From GCA-2698665 sp038101125 (lineage in GTDB: Bacteria; Pseudomonadota; Gammaproteobacteria; GCA-002705445; GCA-002716945): 23,079 nt of DNA. Made by a program: the position numbers and the translations under genes. The DNA lies in NCBI GenBank assembly GCA_038101125.1, contig JAYNVZ010000018.1, positions 1-23,079 on the forward strand, given 5' to 3'. Under the pieces are notes generated by a model. That model searched no databases and was not told the DNA's origin. It saw only the letters and a list, made by a program, of their open reading frames with translations. Positions 1 through 7,819 of this stretch are shown here, piece by piece. Position 1 is the first letter of the stretch, and each line of letters begins with the position of its first letter.

Positions 1-743
1 TGCATATAGAATGCACCTCTATGATAAAGAATATTGTTGGGTGTGATTCAACTTTAGATATTCATGGTGGCGGCAATGATTTAATTTTTCCTCATCATGA
101 AAATGAAATTGCGCAAGGCAGCTGTATGTCCTCTGCTAAATACTGTAACTATTGGTTTCATAATGGAATTGTCCTTGTTAATAAAAAGAAAATGTCTAAA
201 TCGGTTGGAAATGTGATCTTAGTGGATGATTTGGTTAAAAGATATGACCCGCGTTCAATTAGATTGGCTCTATTATCAGCTCATTATAGACAACCTTTAA
301 ACTGGTCAGATTCAACTATCACTGAAGCAAATAGTCTTTTGAAGAAATTTATAATTTTAGTAAAATCATGTCCTTCTGAAGTTGAGTTAGAGCAAGATTG
401 TGATACTGAAATAGCAGACATTCTCTCAGATGATCTAAATACACCTGAGGCTATTAAATATCTTTCATCAATAGCGAAGTCAGCTAAAAAAAATAACAAT
501 GATCTTGTAAAATTGATTTCATCTGCAAATTTCATAGGCATAGATCTTTTATTAGAGGATAAATCAAAATCAAATGACAATATAGATAAGGAACTTGTGG
601 AAACACTAATTAAGGAGAGACTTGAAGCAAGGCTTGCTGGGGATTATGAAAAAGCTGATGAAATTCGTGAAAAACTCTCTTCTATGGATATAAGTATAAA
701 AGATTTGGAAGGAACAACTGTTTGGGATTATAATCCAGACTAA
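1..743 (+). CDS. cysS: Cysteinyl-tRNA synthetase (3' part, 5' end outside window)
   Basis: Class I aminoacyl-tRNA synthetase that charges tRNA-Cys with cysteine in the cytoplasm. The frame is already open at the window edge: the first full codon is at position 3 and reads HIEC, so the ATG at 21 is internal and the true start lies upstream. Visible family marks are the Cys of HIEC and the His/Glu of HHENE, which are zinc ligands in the family, the HGGGNDL segment, and the KMSKS signature (KKMSKSVGN) that binds ATP and the acceptor end. The C-terminal part has the usual anticodon-binding helical domain and ends in LEGTTVWDYNPD, close to the E. coli C-terminus (GTTWRRK). About 246 of the usual ~460 residues are present. 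It is followed by the tRNA array, as in other gammaproteobacteria. Confidence 0.97.
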   Translation, partial: HIECTSMIKNIVGCDSTLDIHGGGNDLIFPHHENEIAQGSCMSSAKYCNYWFHNGIVLVNKKKMSKSVGNVILVDDLVKRYDPRSIRLALLSAHYRQPLNWSDSTITEANSLLKKFIILVKSCPSEVELEQDCDTEIADILSDDLNTPEAIKYLSSIAKSAKKNNNDLVKLISSANFIGIDLLLEDKSKSNDNIDKELVETLIKERLEARLAGDYEKADEIREKLSSMDISIKDLEGTTVWDYNPD

Positions 744-749
744 CTAATA

Positions 750-778
750 ATTTCATTAATCTTATCTATAGGTATAAT
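750..778 (+). promoter_or_regulatory. Candidate sigma-70 promoter of the tRNA-Pro-Arg-His-Leu array
   Basis: A perfect -10 box TATAAT lies at 773-778, with a poor -35 (ATTTCA, 750-755) at 17-nt spacing. Transcription would begin near 785, about six bases before the first tRNA. The poor -35 is the weak point; the perfect -10 and its position between the cysS stop and the first tRNA are the support. Confidence 0.45.
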
Positions 779-790
779 ATGCATATATCA

Positions 791-864
791 CGGGGTGTAG
801 CGCAGCTTGGTAGCGCGGCTGGTTTGGGACCAGTAGGTCGTAGGTTCGAATCCTATCACCCCGA
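791..864 (+). tRNA. tRNA-Pro (anticodon TGG)
   Basis: Full cloverleaf: acceptor CGGGGTG (791-797) pairs with CACCCCG (857-863), discriminator A at 864. The anticodon stem GCTGG/CCAGT closes the loop TTTGGGA with anticodon TGG at 825-827. The T loop is TTCGAAT. It closely resembles E. coli tRNA-Pro(TGG). The 3' CCA is not encoded (the next bases are ATT), so it must be added by tRNA nucleotidyltransferase. Confidence 0.97.
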
Positions 865-869
865 ATTTT

Positions 870-944
870 GCGCCTGTAGCTCAGTTGGATTAGAGTACAT
901 CGCTACGAACGATGGGGTCGGAGGTTCGAGTCCTTCCAGGCGCG
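870..944 (+). tRNA. tRNA-Arg (anticodon ACG)
   Basis: Acceptor GCGCCTG (870-876) pairs perfectly with CAGGCGC (937-943), discriminator G at 944. Anticodon stem CATCG/CGATG with loop CTACGAA gives anticodon ACG, which reads CGN codons after deamination to inosine by TadA. The T stem contains one G-U pair. No encoded CCA. Only five bases separate it from tRNA-Pro, so the array is one transcript. Confidence 0.97.
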
Positions 945-971
945 AAATTATATGGTAATATTATTTAATAT

Positions 972-1046
972 GGTGGGTGTAGCTCAGTTGGTTAGAGCCC
1001 TGGTTTGTGGTACCAGTTGTCGTGGGTTCGAATCCCATCATCCACC
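972..1046 (+). tRNA. tRNA-His (anticodon GTG)
   Basis: Acceptor GTGGGTG (973-979) pairs with CATCCAC (1039-1045), with one G-U pair. The extra 5' G at 972 (G-1) opposite the C73 discriminator at 1046 is the histidine identity element and is encoded here. The anticodon loop carries GTG; the T loop is TTCGAAT. The 3' bases after C73 are CAT, so CCA is not encoded. Confidence 0.97.
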
Positions 1047-1054
1047 CATAATTT

Positions 1055-1135
<81 letters not shown>

Positions 1136-1162
1136 AATGAATACTATGGAATTATTTATATA

Positions 1163-1190
1163 TTTACTGGATCAACAATTAATCTAAAAT
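1163..1190 (+). promoter_or_regulatory. Candidate promoter of the 142-aa gene / tig / clpP unit
   Basis: TTTACT (1163-1168) and TAAAAT (1185-1190) are separated by 16 nt, matching sigma-70 hexamers at 4/6 and 5/6. The predicted start near 1197 gives a ~16-nt leader before the ATG at 1213. In AT-rich DNA such matches can arise by chance. Confidence 0.35.
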
Positions 1191-1212
1191 AAATAGGAAT
1201 AAAAAAGAAAAT

Positions 1213-1641
1213 ATGGGCAAAGTTCTCTTAGATCAATTTAAAGCCAAATTAGCAAAAAAAAATAAAAATAATCAGGGTCTAGGTAAATTACCGATTAAAA
1301 TAGATGTCAATGATGTTGCTAACAAGAGAAATCAGATATTCATATCTTGCTTATCTGAATATTTGTCTGATAACCGAATACAGAATGCCCTTGTCAAAAT
1401 TAATCCTTATACAGTAAAATTTGGCTCTCTTCCTAGAGGAAACGAATATGGTATGAGCTCTGTTTACCATATAACATTGTCATTGATATCTCTACAAGCA
1501 AATGAAAAACAAAACTGGGAATGCACAACATATGAATGTGACGATGTTAGTGAGAATGAAGTCGAATCTAAGTCTTTTGATAACGGTAAAATTGCTGTAC
1601 AGTACTTTGTTAATCAAATAATAAAATTACACAAGAAATAA
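1213..1641 (+). CDS. Hypothetical protein of 142 aa, coupled to tig
   Basis: I do not recognise this protein. It starts MGKVLLDQFKAKLAKK, with a basic, low-complexity Lys/Asn stretch over residues ~10-22, followed by a mixed alpha/beta-looking region with alternating hydrophobic segments (ALVKINPYTVKFG, YHITLSLISL). It has no signal peptide, no membrane segment, and only three cysteines (residues ~46, 103 and 108) without a clear metal motif. It stops one base before the tig ATG, so it is very likely translationally coupled to trigger factor. Base composition matches its neighbours. The ribosome binding site is weak. Its length, the tight spacing and the absence of a competing frame argue that it is real; no function is assigned. 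Confidence 0.7.
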   Translation: MGKVLLDQFKAKLAKKNKNNQGLGKLPIKIDVNDVANKRNQIFISCLSEYLSDNRIQNALVKINPYTVKFGSLPRGNEYGMSSVYHITLSLISLQANEKQNWECTTYECDDVSENEVESKSFDNGKIAVQYFVNQIIKLHKK

Positions 1642-1642
1642 T

Positions 1643-2947
1643 ATGAATATATCTACAACGGTCAATAAATTAGATGGGCTCAAAAGGTCTATAAAAATAA
1701 ATGTTAACAAGGACGAATATGCTCTGCAGTATAAAAAAGACTTAGACAAATATAAGTCTACTGTCAAAATGGATGGTTTTAGAGCTGGTAAAGTTCCTGA
1801 GAATATAATTTTGAAGAATTATAAAGATAGAATCCAGGGTGATACTTTAAATACAATAATACAGTCCTCTCTCAAACAAGCATTAAATGAGCATAATCTT
1901 GATACAGCAAGTCCTCCTAAAATAACAATTGAAAAGAGTGGTTCACCTGAGGTGGATATTGAGTATACAGCTGAATTTGAAATATTCCCGTCTATCACAC
2001 TTAAAAATTTAGCAGATATATCTATTGAGCAACCAGATGTAAATATTGGAGATGATGATATTGATAGTGTTATAAAGAACATACAGAAACAACATACCAA
2101 GTGGGATGAAAAAAAAGAAGAAGCCCAAACAGGCGATAAAGTTGTTTTAGAATATGAAGGAACTATTTCTGGGAAACCGTTTGACAACAACAAGCAAGAG
2201 AACTTCACATTTATTATTGATGATGATGTAAGAGGCGATGATGCAACAGTTGGTTTGTTTAAGGAGTTTTATAAGAACTCAATAGGGGCAAAAACCAATA
2301 TGGACAAAAAATTTACCTATAAAATGCCTGAAAGTTTTGCTGATAAAAAAATAGCTGGAAAGACTATCGAATATAATATTAAGATAAAACATATCTATAA
2401 AGGTATAGCGCCCGAGCTCAATGAAGAGTTCTATAAAAATTTCGGTATTGCAGATTCAGACCATAAATCTTTCAAGGAAAGTGTTTTAAAGTATATGAAA
2501 GTAGAATTAGATCAAAAACTAAAATCAATTATGTCGGCCGCAGTTAACCAAAAATTACTAGATGAAAATGATTTTGACGTTCCTGAGTATATGCTCGAGA
2601 ATGAAGTCAAAAACATAACATCACAATATGAATCAATGCAGCAAAAAATTGATGAATCAATTAAAACTGAATTGAGTCAAATTGCAAAGAAAAGAGTTCG
2701 ATTAAACTTAATCTATATGAAAATAACCGAAGATAATAAATTGTCTGTTTCTGAAAAAGATGTCTCTGAGTTTATTGCTAAATCTGACCCAGCATCTCAA
2801 CAACAGATTCTAGAAAAAATACAATCAGATAAAGATTATTTAAATCATATCAAGAACAAAGCTCTAGAAGATGTTATTATTAATCACATACTGTCAACAT
2901 GTAAGATAGATAAGGTTGAAAAGAAATTTTCTGAGGTGGTTAATTAA
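1643..2947 (+). CDS. tig: Trigger factor, ribosome-bound chaperone
   Basis: Binds the ribosome next to protein L23 at the exit tunnel and holds nascent chains. 434 aa against 432 in E. coli. The ribosome-docking signature GFRAGKVP lies at residues 45-52 in the N-terminal domain. A middle FKBP-like domain follows (from ~165, KVVLEYEGTISGKPF), then the helical C-terminal arms (ELNEEFYKNFGI onward). The FKBP core is diverged: the segment matching E. coli MIPGFEDGIKG reads VGLFKEFYKNSIG, so prolyl isomerase activity is doubtful while the chaperone role is likely retained. The start follows the upstream stop by one base. The gene is first in the conserved tig-clpP-clpX-lon order, and its 3' end carries the clpP ribosome binding site. 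Confidence 0.97.
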   Translation: MNISTTVNKLDGLKRSIKINVNKDEYALQYKKDLDKYKSTVKMDGFRAGKVPENIILKNYKDRIQGDTLNTIIQSSLKQALNEHNLDTASPPKITIEKSGSPEVDIEYTAEFEIFPSITLKNLADISIEQPDVNIGDDDIDSVIKNIQKQHTKWDEKKEEAQTGDKVVLEYEGTISGKPFDNNKQENFTFIIDDDVRGDDATVGLFKEFYKNSIGAKTNMDKKFTYKMPESFADKKIAGKTIEYNIKIKHIYKGIAPELNEEFYKNFGIADSDHKSFKESVLKYMKVELDQKLKSIMSAAVNQKLLDENDFDVPEYMLENEVKNITSQYESMQQKIDESIKTELSQIAKKRVRLNLIYMKITEDNKLSVSEKDVSEFIAKSDPASQQQILEKIQSDKDYLNHIKNKALEDVIINHILSTCKIDKVEKKFSEVVN

Positions 2948-2948
2948 A

Positions 2949-3560
2949 ATGAAAAATAATGAAATAGAAAATAATCTAGTGCCAATGGTTGTTGAACAAA
3001 CATCAAGGGGTGAGAGGGCATATGATATATATTCAAGATTACTTAAAGAGCGAATCATATTTATGGTTGGTCCAGTAGATGACTATTCATCTAATTTGAT
3101 AGTAGCCCAACTATTATTTCTTGAATCTGAAAACCCAACAAAAGACATTAGTTTATACATCAATTCGCCAGGAGGCTCAGTAACAGCTGGAATGTCGATT
3201 TATGATACTATGCAATTTATCAAACCAGATATTAGCACACTATGCATAGGTCAGGCTGCGAGTATGGGAGCTATACTTTTATGTGGTGGAAAGAAAGAAA
3301 AACGATTTGCTCTACCTAATTCAAGGGTCATGATACATCAGCCACTTGGCAGTTTCCAAGGACAGGCAACTGATTTTGATATACAAGCTAAAGAGATTTT
3401 ATCTATTCGAGCTAGATTAAATGAGATTTTAGCAAGAAATACAGGGCAGACTATTAAAAAAATAGAAGCAGACACAGAAAGAGATAATTTTATGACTTCA
3501 GAAGAAGCTATGAAATACGGCTTAATTGATAATATACTTGATTCAAGACCAAAGGATTAA
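2949..3560 (+). CDS. clpP: ATP-dependent Clp protease proteolytic subunit
   Basis: Serine protease that forms the 14-mer degradation chamber and works with ClpX (and ClpA where present). Start chosen at 2949: it gives 203 aa, places MKNNEIENNLVPMVVEQTSRGERAYDIYSRLL in register with E. coli ClpP, and has a strong Shine-Dalgarno GAGGTG at 2933-2938. The in-frame ATG at 2916 would lie inside tig and add an unconserved leader. The catalytic triad is visible as Ser105 (GQAASMGA), His130 (MIHQPLG) and Asp179 (TERDNF). The glycine-rich NSPGGSVTAG segment that forms the oxyanion region is intact. One base separates it from tig, so the two are co-transcribed. Confidence 0.97.
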   Translation: MKNNEIENNLVPMVVEQTSRGERAYDIYSRLLKERIIFMVGPVDDYSSNLIVAQLLFLESENPTKDISLYINSPGGSVTAGMSIYDTMQFIKPDISTLCIGQAASMGAILLCGGKKEKRFALPNSRVMIHQPLGSFQGQATDFDIQAKEILSIRARLNEILARNTGQTIKKIEADTERDNFMTSEEAMKYGLIDNILDSRPKD

Positions 3561-3588
3561 CCCTTAAAATATAGTCTATTTTAATATT

Positions 3589-3617
3589 TTTACATTCCTT
3601 AAAAAGAACGATATACT
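3589..3617 (+). promoter_or_regulatory. Strong candidate sigma-70 promoter for clpX
   Basis: TTTACA (3589-3594) and TATACT (3612-3617) match the consensus hexamers at 5/6 each with the ideal 17-nt spacer. The predicted transcription start near 3624 leaves only about ten untranslated bases before the clpX ATG at 3634. No Shine-Dalgarno is present in that leader, which fits a near-leaderless transcript. It lies in the 73-nt clpP-clpX gap. Confidence 0.6.
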
Positions 3618-3633
3618 AAAATAAAACACTAAA

Positions 3634-4899
3634 ATGGATACTAACACTAAAGACTCAAATAAATTATTACACTGCTCATTTTGTGGTAAAAACCAAAATG
3701 AAGTCAATAAATTGATAGCTGGCCCTTCGGTTTTTATTTGTGACGAGTGTGTGGATCTCTGTAATGAGATTATAAGAGATGAGTTAGAAGAAAAATCCCT
3801 TCAAAGCCAAGAAAACCTTCCCAAACCTAAAGAAATCAAAGAAAACTTGGATGAATACGTTATCGGACAAGATCATGCAAAGAGGGTACTATCTGTAGCT
3901 GTTTATAATCATTACAAGAGGCTTAATTCAAAAGATACTAAAAATAACGTTGAACTCAACAAAAGTAATGTTCTTTTAATCGGTCCAACCGGTTCTGGTA
4001 AAACATTGCTTGCAGAAACTTTGGCAAGATTATTGAATGTACCGTTTACGATTGCCGATGCAACTACGTTAACTGAGGCAGGATATGTAGGAGAAGATGT
4101 AGAAAATATAATCCAAAAGCTCCTCCAAAAATGTGATTATGATGTTGAAAAAGCGCAAAGAGGAATTGTTTATATTGATGAAATCGATAAAATATCAAGG
4201 AAATCTGATAATCCATCCATTACACGAGATGTGTCTGGAGAAGGCGTCCAACAAGCTTTATTAAAATTAATAGAAGGTACTGTGGCATCTGTTCCTCCGC
4301 AAGGTGGTAGAAAACATCCTCAGCAGGAGTTTCTTCAAGTAGATACATCGGGAATACTATTTATAGTCGGTGGTGCATTTTCTGGTCTTGATAAGATTAT
4401 ACAAAACAGAACTGATAAATCAGGTATTGGATTCTCTGCAAAAGTAAGAGATATAAGTAAAAAAGTTGATTTAGCAGAAACGCTGGGAACTGTTGGCCCA
4501 GAAGATCTTGTAAGATATGGTTTGATTCCTGAGTTTGTGGGACGTCTTCCAGTCATTGCAACACTAGAAGAATTAGATGAGCCATCACTAATTAAAATTT
4601 TAACAGAACCTAAAAATGCGTTGATTAAACAATACCAAAGACTTTTCGAAATGGAAGAGTGTGATCTAGAATTTAGAGATGATGCTTTGCTTGCGATTGC
4701 TAAAAAAGCTATTAAAAGAAAAACTGGAGCTAGAGGACTAAGAACTCTTCTTGAAAAAACTCTACTGGATACAATGTACGAGCTGCCATCATCCTCAGAG
4801 ATATCAAAAGTTGTCATCGATAAAACAGTAATTGAGTCTTCTAAGGAACCTTTATTGATATATGAAAAAAACAAAAACAAAGCTAATTCAAAAGATTAG
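3634..4899 (+). CDS. clpX: ClpX, AAA+ unfoldase and ClpP adaptor ATPase
   Basis: Hexameric ATPase that recognises tagged proteins (ssrA and others), unfolds them and threads them into ClpP. 421 aa (E. coli 424). The N-terminal zinc-binding domain has Cys14/Cys17 and Cys36/Cys39 (CSFC...CDEC). Walker A GPTGSGKT is at 117-124, the pore loop GYVGED follows, Walker B is VYIDEIDK, and the RKHPQQEFLQVDTS segment is present. The ClpP-docking IGF tripeptide is at residues 265-267, so it should engage the ClpP encoded just upstream. The C-terminus ends in a short Lys/Asn-rich tail. No Shine-Dalgarno precedes the ATG; a good promoter sits just upstream, suggesting clpX can be made independently of clpP. 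Confidence 0.98.
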   Translation: MDTNTKDSNKLLHCSFCGKNQNEVNKLIAGPSVFICDECVDLCNEIIRDELEEKSLQSQENLPKPKEIKENLDEYVIGQDHAKRVLSVAVYNHYKRLNSKDTKNNVELNKSNVLLIGPTGSGKTLLAETLARLLNVPFTIADATTLTEAGYVGEDVENIIQKLLQKCDYDVEKAQRGIVYIDEIDKISRKSDNPSITRDVSGEGVQQALLKLIEGTVASVPPQGGRKHPQQEFLQVDTSGILFIVGGAFSGLDKIIQNRTDKSGIGFSAKVRDISKKVDLAETLGTVGPEDLVRYGLIPEFVGRLPVIATLEELDEPSLIKILTEPKNALIKQYQRLFEMEECDLEFRDDALLAIAKKAIKRKTGARGLRTLLEKTLLDTMYELPSSSEISKVVIDKTVIESSKEPLLIYEKNKNKANSKD

Positions 4900-4960
4900 G
4901 TTGAAAAACGGATAACTGCCTACATTATTCGGAAATAATCAGTTTTTAAAAGAGGAACAA

Positions 4961-7369
4961 ATGGTTACAAAAACAGATAAATCAACTATGCCAATACTAC
5001 CGTTAAGAGATGTAGTGGTATATCCGAATATGGTCGTGCCACTATTTGTTGGTAGAACTAAATCTATCAGATCACTAGAAGACGCGATGAACAATAATAA
5101 TAAAACCATAATGCTTGTTACTCAGCTGTCTGCAGATATTAACGACCCCATTGAATCTGAATTATATGATATAGGTTGTACGGCTACGATTTTACAATTA
5201 TTGAAATTACCTGATGGAACTATGAAGGTTTTAGTCGAAGGTTTAAGTAGAGCCAAAGTGTCTAATATCAAAGATCGCGATGATATACTGTATGCTGACT
5301 GCCAGGATATAGATCAAGACAAACAATTATCAAATGTTCAAGAGGATGCCTTATCAAGAGCTCTTGAAAATACATTTAATCAATATGTTAAACTCAATAA
5401 AAAAATTCCTCCCGAGGTTTTATCATCTATTGCTGGTATAGAAGATCTTTCCAAATTATCTGACAGCATTGCGGCTCATATGACGCTCCGCTTAGATGAA
5501 AAACAAAAAGTTTTAGAAATTTCTGATACTAAAGAAAGAGTTGAATATTTGATTTCATCGATGGAGTCAGAACTCGATGTCTTACAGGTTGAGAAAAAAA
5601 TAAGAGGAAGAGTCAAACAGCAAATGGAAAAAAGTCAAAGAGAGTACTATTTGAATGAACAAATGAAAGCTATTCAAAAGGAGCTTGGTGAAATAGGTGA
5701 CGAACCAAATGATTTAGATTCTCTTGAAAAAAAGATCGAGTCAGTTGGACTTTCTTCAGAAGCAAAGGAAAAAGTTATGGCTGAATTCAACAAGTTTAAG
5801 ATGATGTCGCCAATGTCCGCAGAAGCAACTGTTGTAAGGAACTACATAGATACAGTTATCGGTTTGCCATGGCAACAAAAAACAGAGGTGAATAGCGACA
5901 TAGCGCATGCTAGTAAAATTTTAGATGATGATCATCATGGACTAGTAAAAGTTAAAGAAAGGATACTTGAATATTTAGCTGTTACTAAAAGAGTTGATAA
6001 ACTAAAGGGCCCAATATTATGTTTAGTTGGCCCACCAGGTGTCGGTAAAACCTCTTTAGGTAAATCTATAGCTAAATCAACTAATAGAAAATTCATAAAA
6101 ATGTCTCTCGGTGGTGTTAGAGATGAGGCAGAAATTCGTGGTCATAGACGAACTTATATTGGATCTATGCCAGGCAAAGTAATACAAAATCTTGCTAAGG
6201 TAAAACAAAAAAATCCATTATTTTTGTTAGATGAAATCGATAAAATGGCTATGGATTTTAGAGGTGATCCATCTTCAGCACTGCTTGAAGTCTTAGACCC
6301 AGAGCAAAACTTTGCATTTAATGATCACTACTTGGAAGTGGACTTTGATTTGTCTGATGTAATGTTCGTTGCAACTGCTAATTCTATGGATTCTATACCT
6401 GTGCCTTTGTTGGATAGAATGGAGATTATAAGATTGCCTGGATATACAGAAGATGAAAAAACTGACATAGCAAAGAAATATCTTGTTTCTAAACAGTTTG
6501 AGCAAAACGGTTTAAAGAAAAAAGAATTAAGTATAAATACTGCTTCAATAAGAGATATTATTAGATACTATACACGTGAAGCGGGTGTAAGAGGTTTAGA
6601 TAGGGCGATCTCTAAAATTTGCAGAAAAGTTGTTAAGTCAATACTTTTAAATAATGACAAGCAAACAAAAATTACTCCTGCTAATCTAAATGATTATTTA
6701 GGTGTAAAGCTTTTTAGTCATGGAGTAGTTGAAAAAAAAGATATGGTAGGGCAGGTTAACGGTCTTGCATGGACCTCAGTCGGAGGAGAACTTCTACGTA
6801 TTGAGTGTGCGCTTATGTCAGGAAAAGGGAAGATTGAGCAAACCGGTAGTCTAGGTGATGTGATGTTAGAATCGATTAAAGCTGCAATTACTGTAGTCAG
6901 AACAAGAGCAGTGTCCCTAGGAATAGATACACATTTTCATGAAAATAAAGACATACATATTCACGTTCCCGAGGGAGCTACACCTAAAGATGGTCCGAGC
7001 GCAGGTATAACTATGGCTCTAGCGGTGGCATCATCACTCACTAACATTCCTGTCAGGTCAGATGTGGCAATGACTGGTGAAATTACTCTTAGGGGCGAAG
7101 TATTAGAAATAGGTGGACTCAAAGAAAAATTACTTGCTGCACTTAGAGGAGGCATAAAAGAGGTTATAATACCAAAAGATAATGAGAAAGATCTTATAGA
7201 AATACCAGAAAATGTTAAAAAGGGACTTAAAATACATCCTGTTAAGTTTGTAGATGAAGTTTTTGCTATAGCTTTAAAAAATAAGCCTACAAAATTAAAA
7301 ACTATCAAAAAAACATCAGCAGTTTCTGGAAAGAAAAATAAATCTAATGAAAAAAACCTACCTCATTAG
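4961..7369 (+). CDS. lon: Lon, ATP-dependent serine protease
   Basis: Cytoplasmic AAA+ protease that degrades misfolded proteins and short-lived regulators. 802 aa (E. coli 784). Domains in order: N-terminal LAN substrate-binding domain (PILPLRDVVVYPNMVVPLFVG at the start), coiled-coil (~200-260), AAA+ module with Walker A GPPGVGKT at 357-364 and Walker B LFLLDEIDK, then the protease domain with catalytic Ser680 (PKDGPSAG) and Lys723 (GGLKEKLL). The extra length is a Lys/Asn/Ser-rich C-terminal tail. Shine-Dalgarno AGAGGA at 4951-4956 fixes the start. A 61-nt spacer follows clpX. Confidence 0.98.
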   Translation: MVTKTDKSTMPILPLRDVVVYPNMVVPLFVGRTKSIRSLEDAMNNNNKTIMLVTQLSADINDPIESELYDIGCTATILQLLKLPDGTMKVLVEGLSRAKVSNIKDRDDILYADCQDIDQDKQLSNVQEDALSRALENTFNQYVKLNKKIPPEVLSSIAGIEDLSKLSDSIAAHMTLRLDEKQKVLEISDTKERVEYLISSMESELDVLQVEKKIRGRVKQQMEKSQREYYLNEQMKAIQKELGEIGDEPNDLDSLEKKIESVGLSSEAKEKVMAEFNKFKMMSPMSAEATVVRNYIDTVIGLPWQQKTEVNSDIAHASKILDDDHHGLVKVKERILEYLAVTKRVDKLKGPILCLVGPPGVGKTSLGKSIAKSTNRKFIKMSLGGVRDEAEIRGHRRTYIGSMPGKVIQNLAKVKQKNPLFLLDEIDKMAMDFRGDPSSALLEVLDPEQNFAFNDHYLEVDFDLSDVMFVATANSMDSIPVPLLDRMEIIRLPGYTEDEKTDIAKKYLVSKQFEQNGLKKKELSINTASIRDIIRYYTREAGVRGLDRAISKICRKVVKSILLNNDKQTKITPANLNDYLGVKLFSHGVVEKKDMVGQVNGLAWTSVGGELLRIECALMSGKGKIEQTGSLGDVMLESIKAAITVVRTRAVSLGIDTHFHENKDIHIHVPEGATPKDGPSAGITMALAVASSLTNIPVRSDVAMTGEITLRGEVLEIGGLKEKLLAALRGGIKEVIIPKDNEKDLIEIPENVKKGLKIHPVKFVDEVFAIALKNKPTKLKTIKKTSAVSGKKNKSNEKNLPH

Positions 7370-7437
7370 CATATTTTATTTAGGTTGTAAATGCTGAAAA
7401 ATATAGAAGATTGATACATTTTGATGTCATATTAATG

Positions 7438-7495
7438 TACAATGGATTGTGTAATTCAGTGAATTACATTATAAAGATGAGTCAACGTGACTTAT
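7438..7495 (+). promoter_or_regulatory. hupB leader: -10 box and two tandem hairpins
   Basis: The 161-nt lon-hupB gap contains a -10-like TACAAT (7438-7443; weak -35), predicting a transcript start near 7450. Two inverted repeats follow at once. The first is TGTAATTC/GAATTACA (7450-7457 and 7461-7468, 8 bp, loop AGT). The second is ATGAGTCA/TGACTTAT (7477-7484 and 7488-7495, 8 bp with one G-U, loop ACG). Neither is followed by a T tract, so they are not ordinary terminators. They would sit at the 5' end of an ~80-nt hupB leader, or act as DNA operators. Function unknown. Confidence 0.45.
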
Positions 7496-7530
7496 TAAAT
7501 AAAAAAAATATATCAATAAAGAGGTCCTAA

Positions 7531-7803
7531 ATGAATAAAGCAGAATTTATTTCAGCTATAGCTGAAGCAGCGGGTAGCAGCAAATCAGATGCAACAGCAC
7601 ATGTTGAAGCAATGATAAATGTCGTAACTAATACTTTGAAAAGTGATGATCAAGTCACATTAGTTGGATTTGGAACGTTTCTCGCTAAAAAAAGAGATGC
7701 TAGAACTGGGAGAAATCCAAGAACTGGTGAATCGATTCAAATTAAAGCATCAACTGTACCAGCTTTTAAAGCAGGTAAAGCATTCAAGGATGCATTAAAT
7801 TAG
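7531..7803 (+). CDS. hupB: DNA-binding protein HU
   Basis: Small basic histone-like protein that bends and compacts DNA. 90 aa, the usual length. The N-terminal helical dimerisation part is MNKAEFISAIAEAAG. The family signature around GFGTFLAKKRDARTGRNPRTGE includes the beta arms and the RNP tip whose proline intercalates into DNA. Shine-Dalgarno GAGGT at 7521-7525. It follows lon, as in E. coli, but has its own leader with two hairpins. Only 16 bases separate its stop from tRNA-Val, with no room for a separate promoter, so the messenger probably runs into that tRNA. Whether it is the alpha or beta form cannot be told; the symbol follows the lon-hupB-ppiD synteny. Confidence 0.96.
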   Translation: MNKAEFISAIAEAAGSSKSDATAHVEAMINVVTNTLKSDDQVTLVGFGTFLAKKRDARTGRNPRTGESIQIKASTVPAFKAGKAFKDALN

Positions 7804-7819
7804 TTCTCTAATATAACAA

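Noticed and set aside
4335..4880. 181-aa minus-strand open frame
   Set aside because: Lies opposite the conserved clpX sequence; no start signal, no recognisable family, shadow of ClpX codon structure.
4901..4928. Possible heat-shock (sigma-32) promoter upstream of lon: TTGAAA followed by CCTACATTAT
   Set aside because: The -35 fits, but the -10 part does not match CCCCATNTA at a proper spacing; could equally be a weak sigma-70 site (TTGAAA-16 nt-CATTAT).
7355..7395. Possible terminator after lon (AACCTA/TAGGTT and AGCAT/ATGCT repeats)
   Set aside because: Stems of 5-6 bp with loops near 20 nt and no T tract; not convincing.
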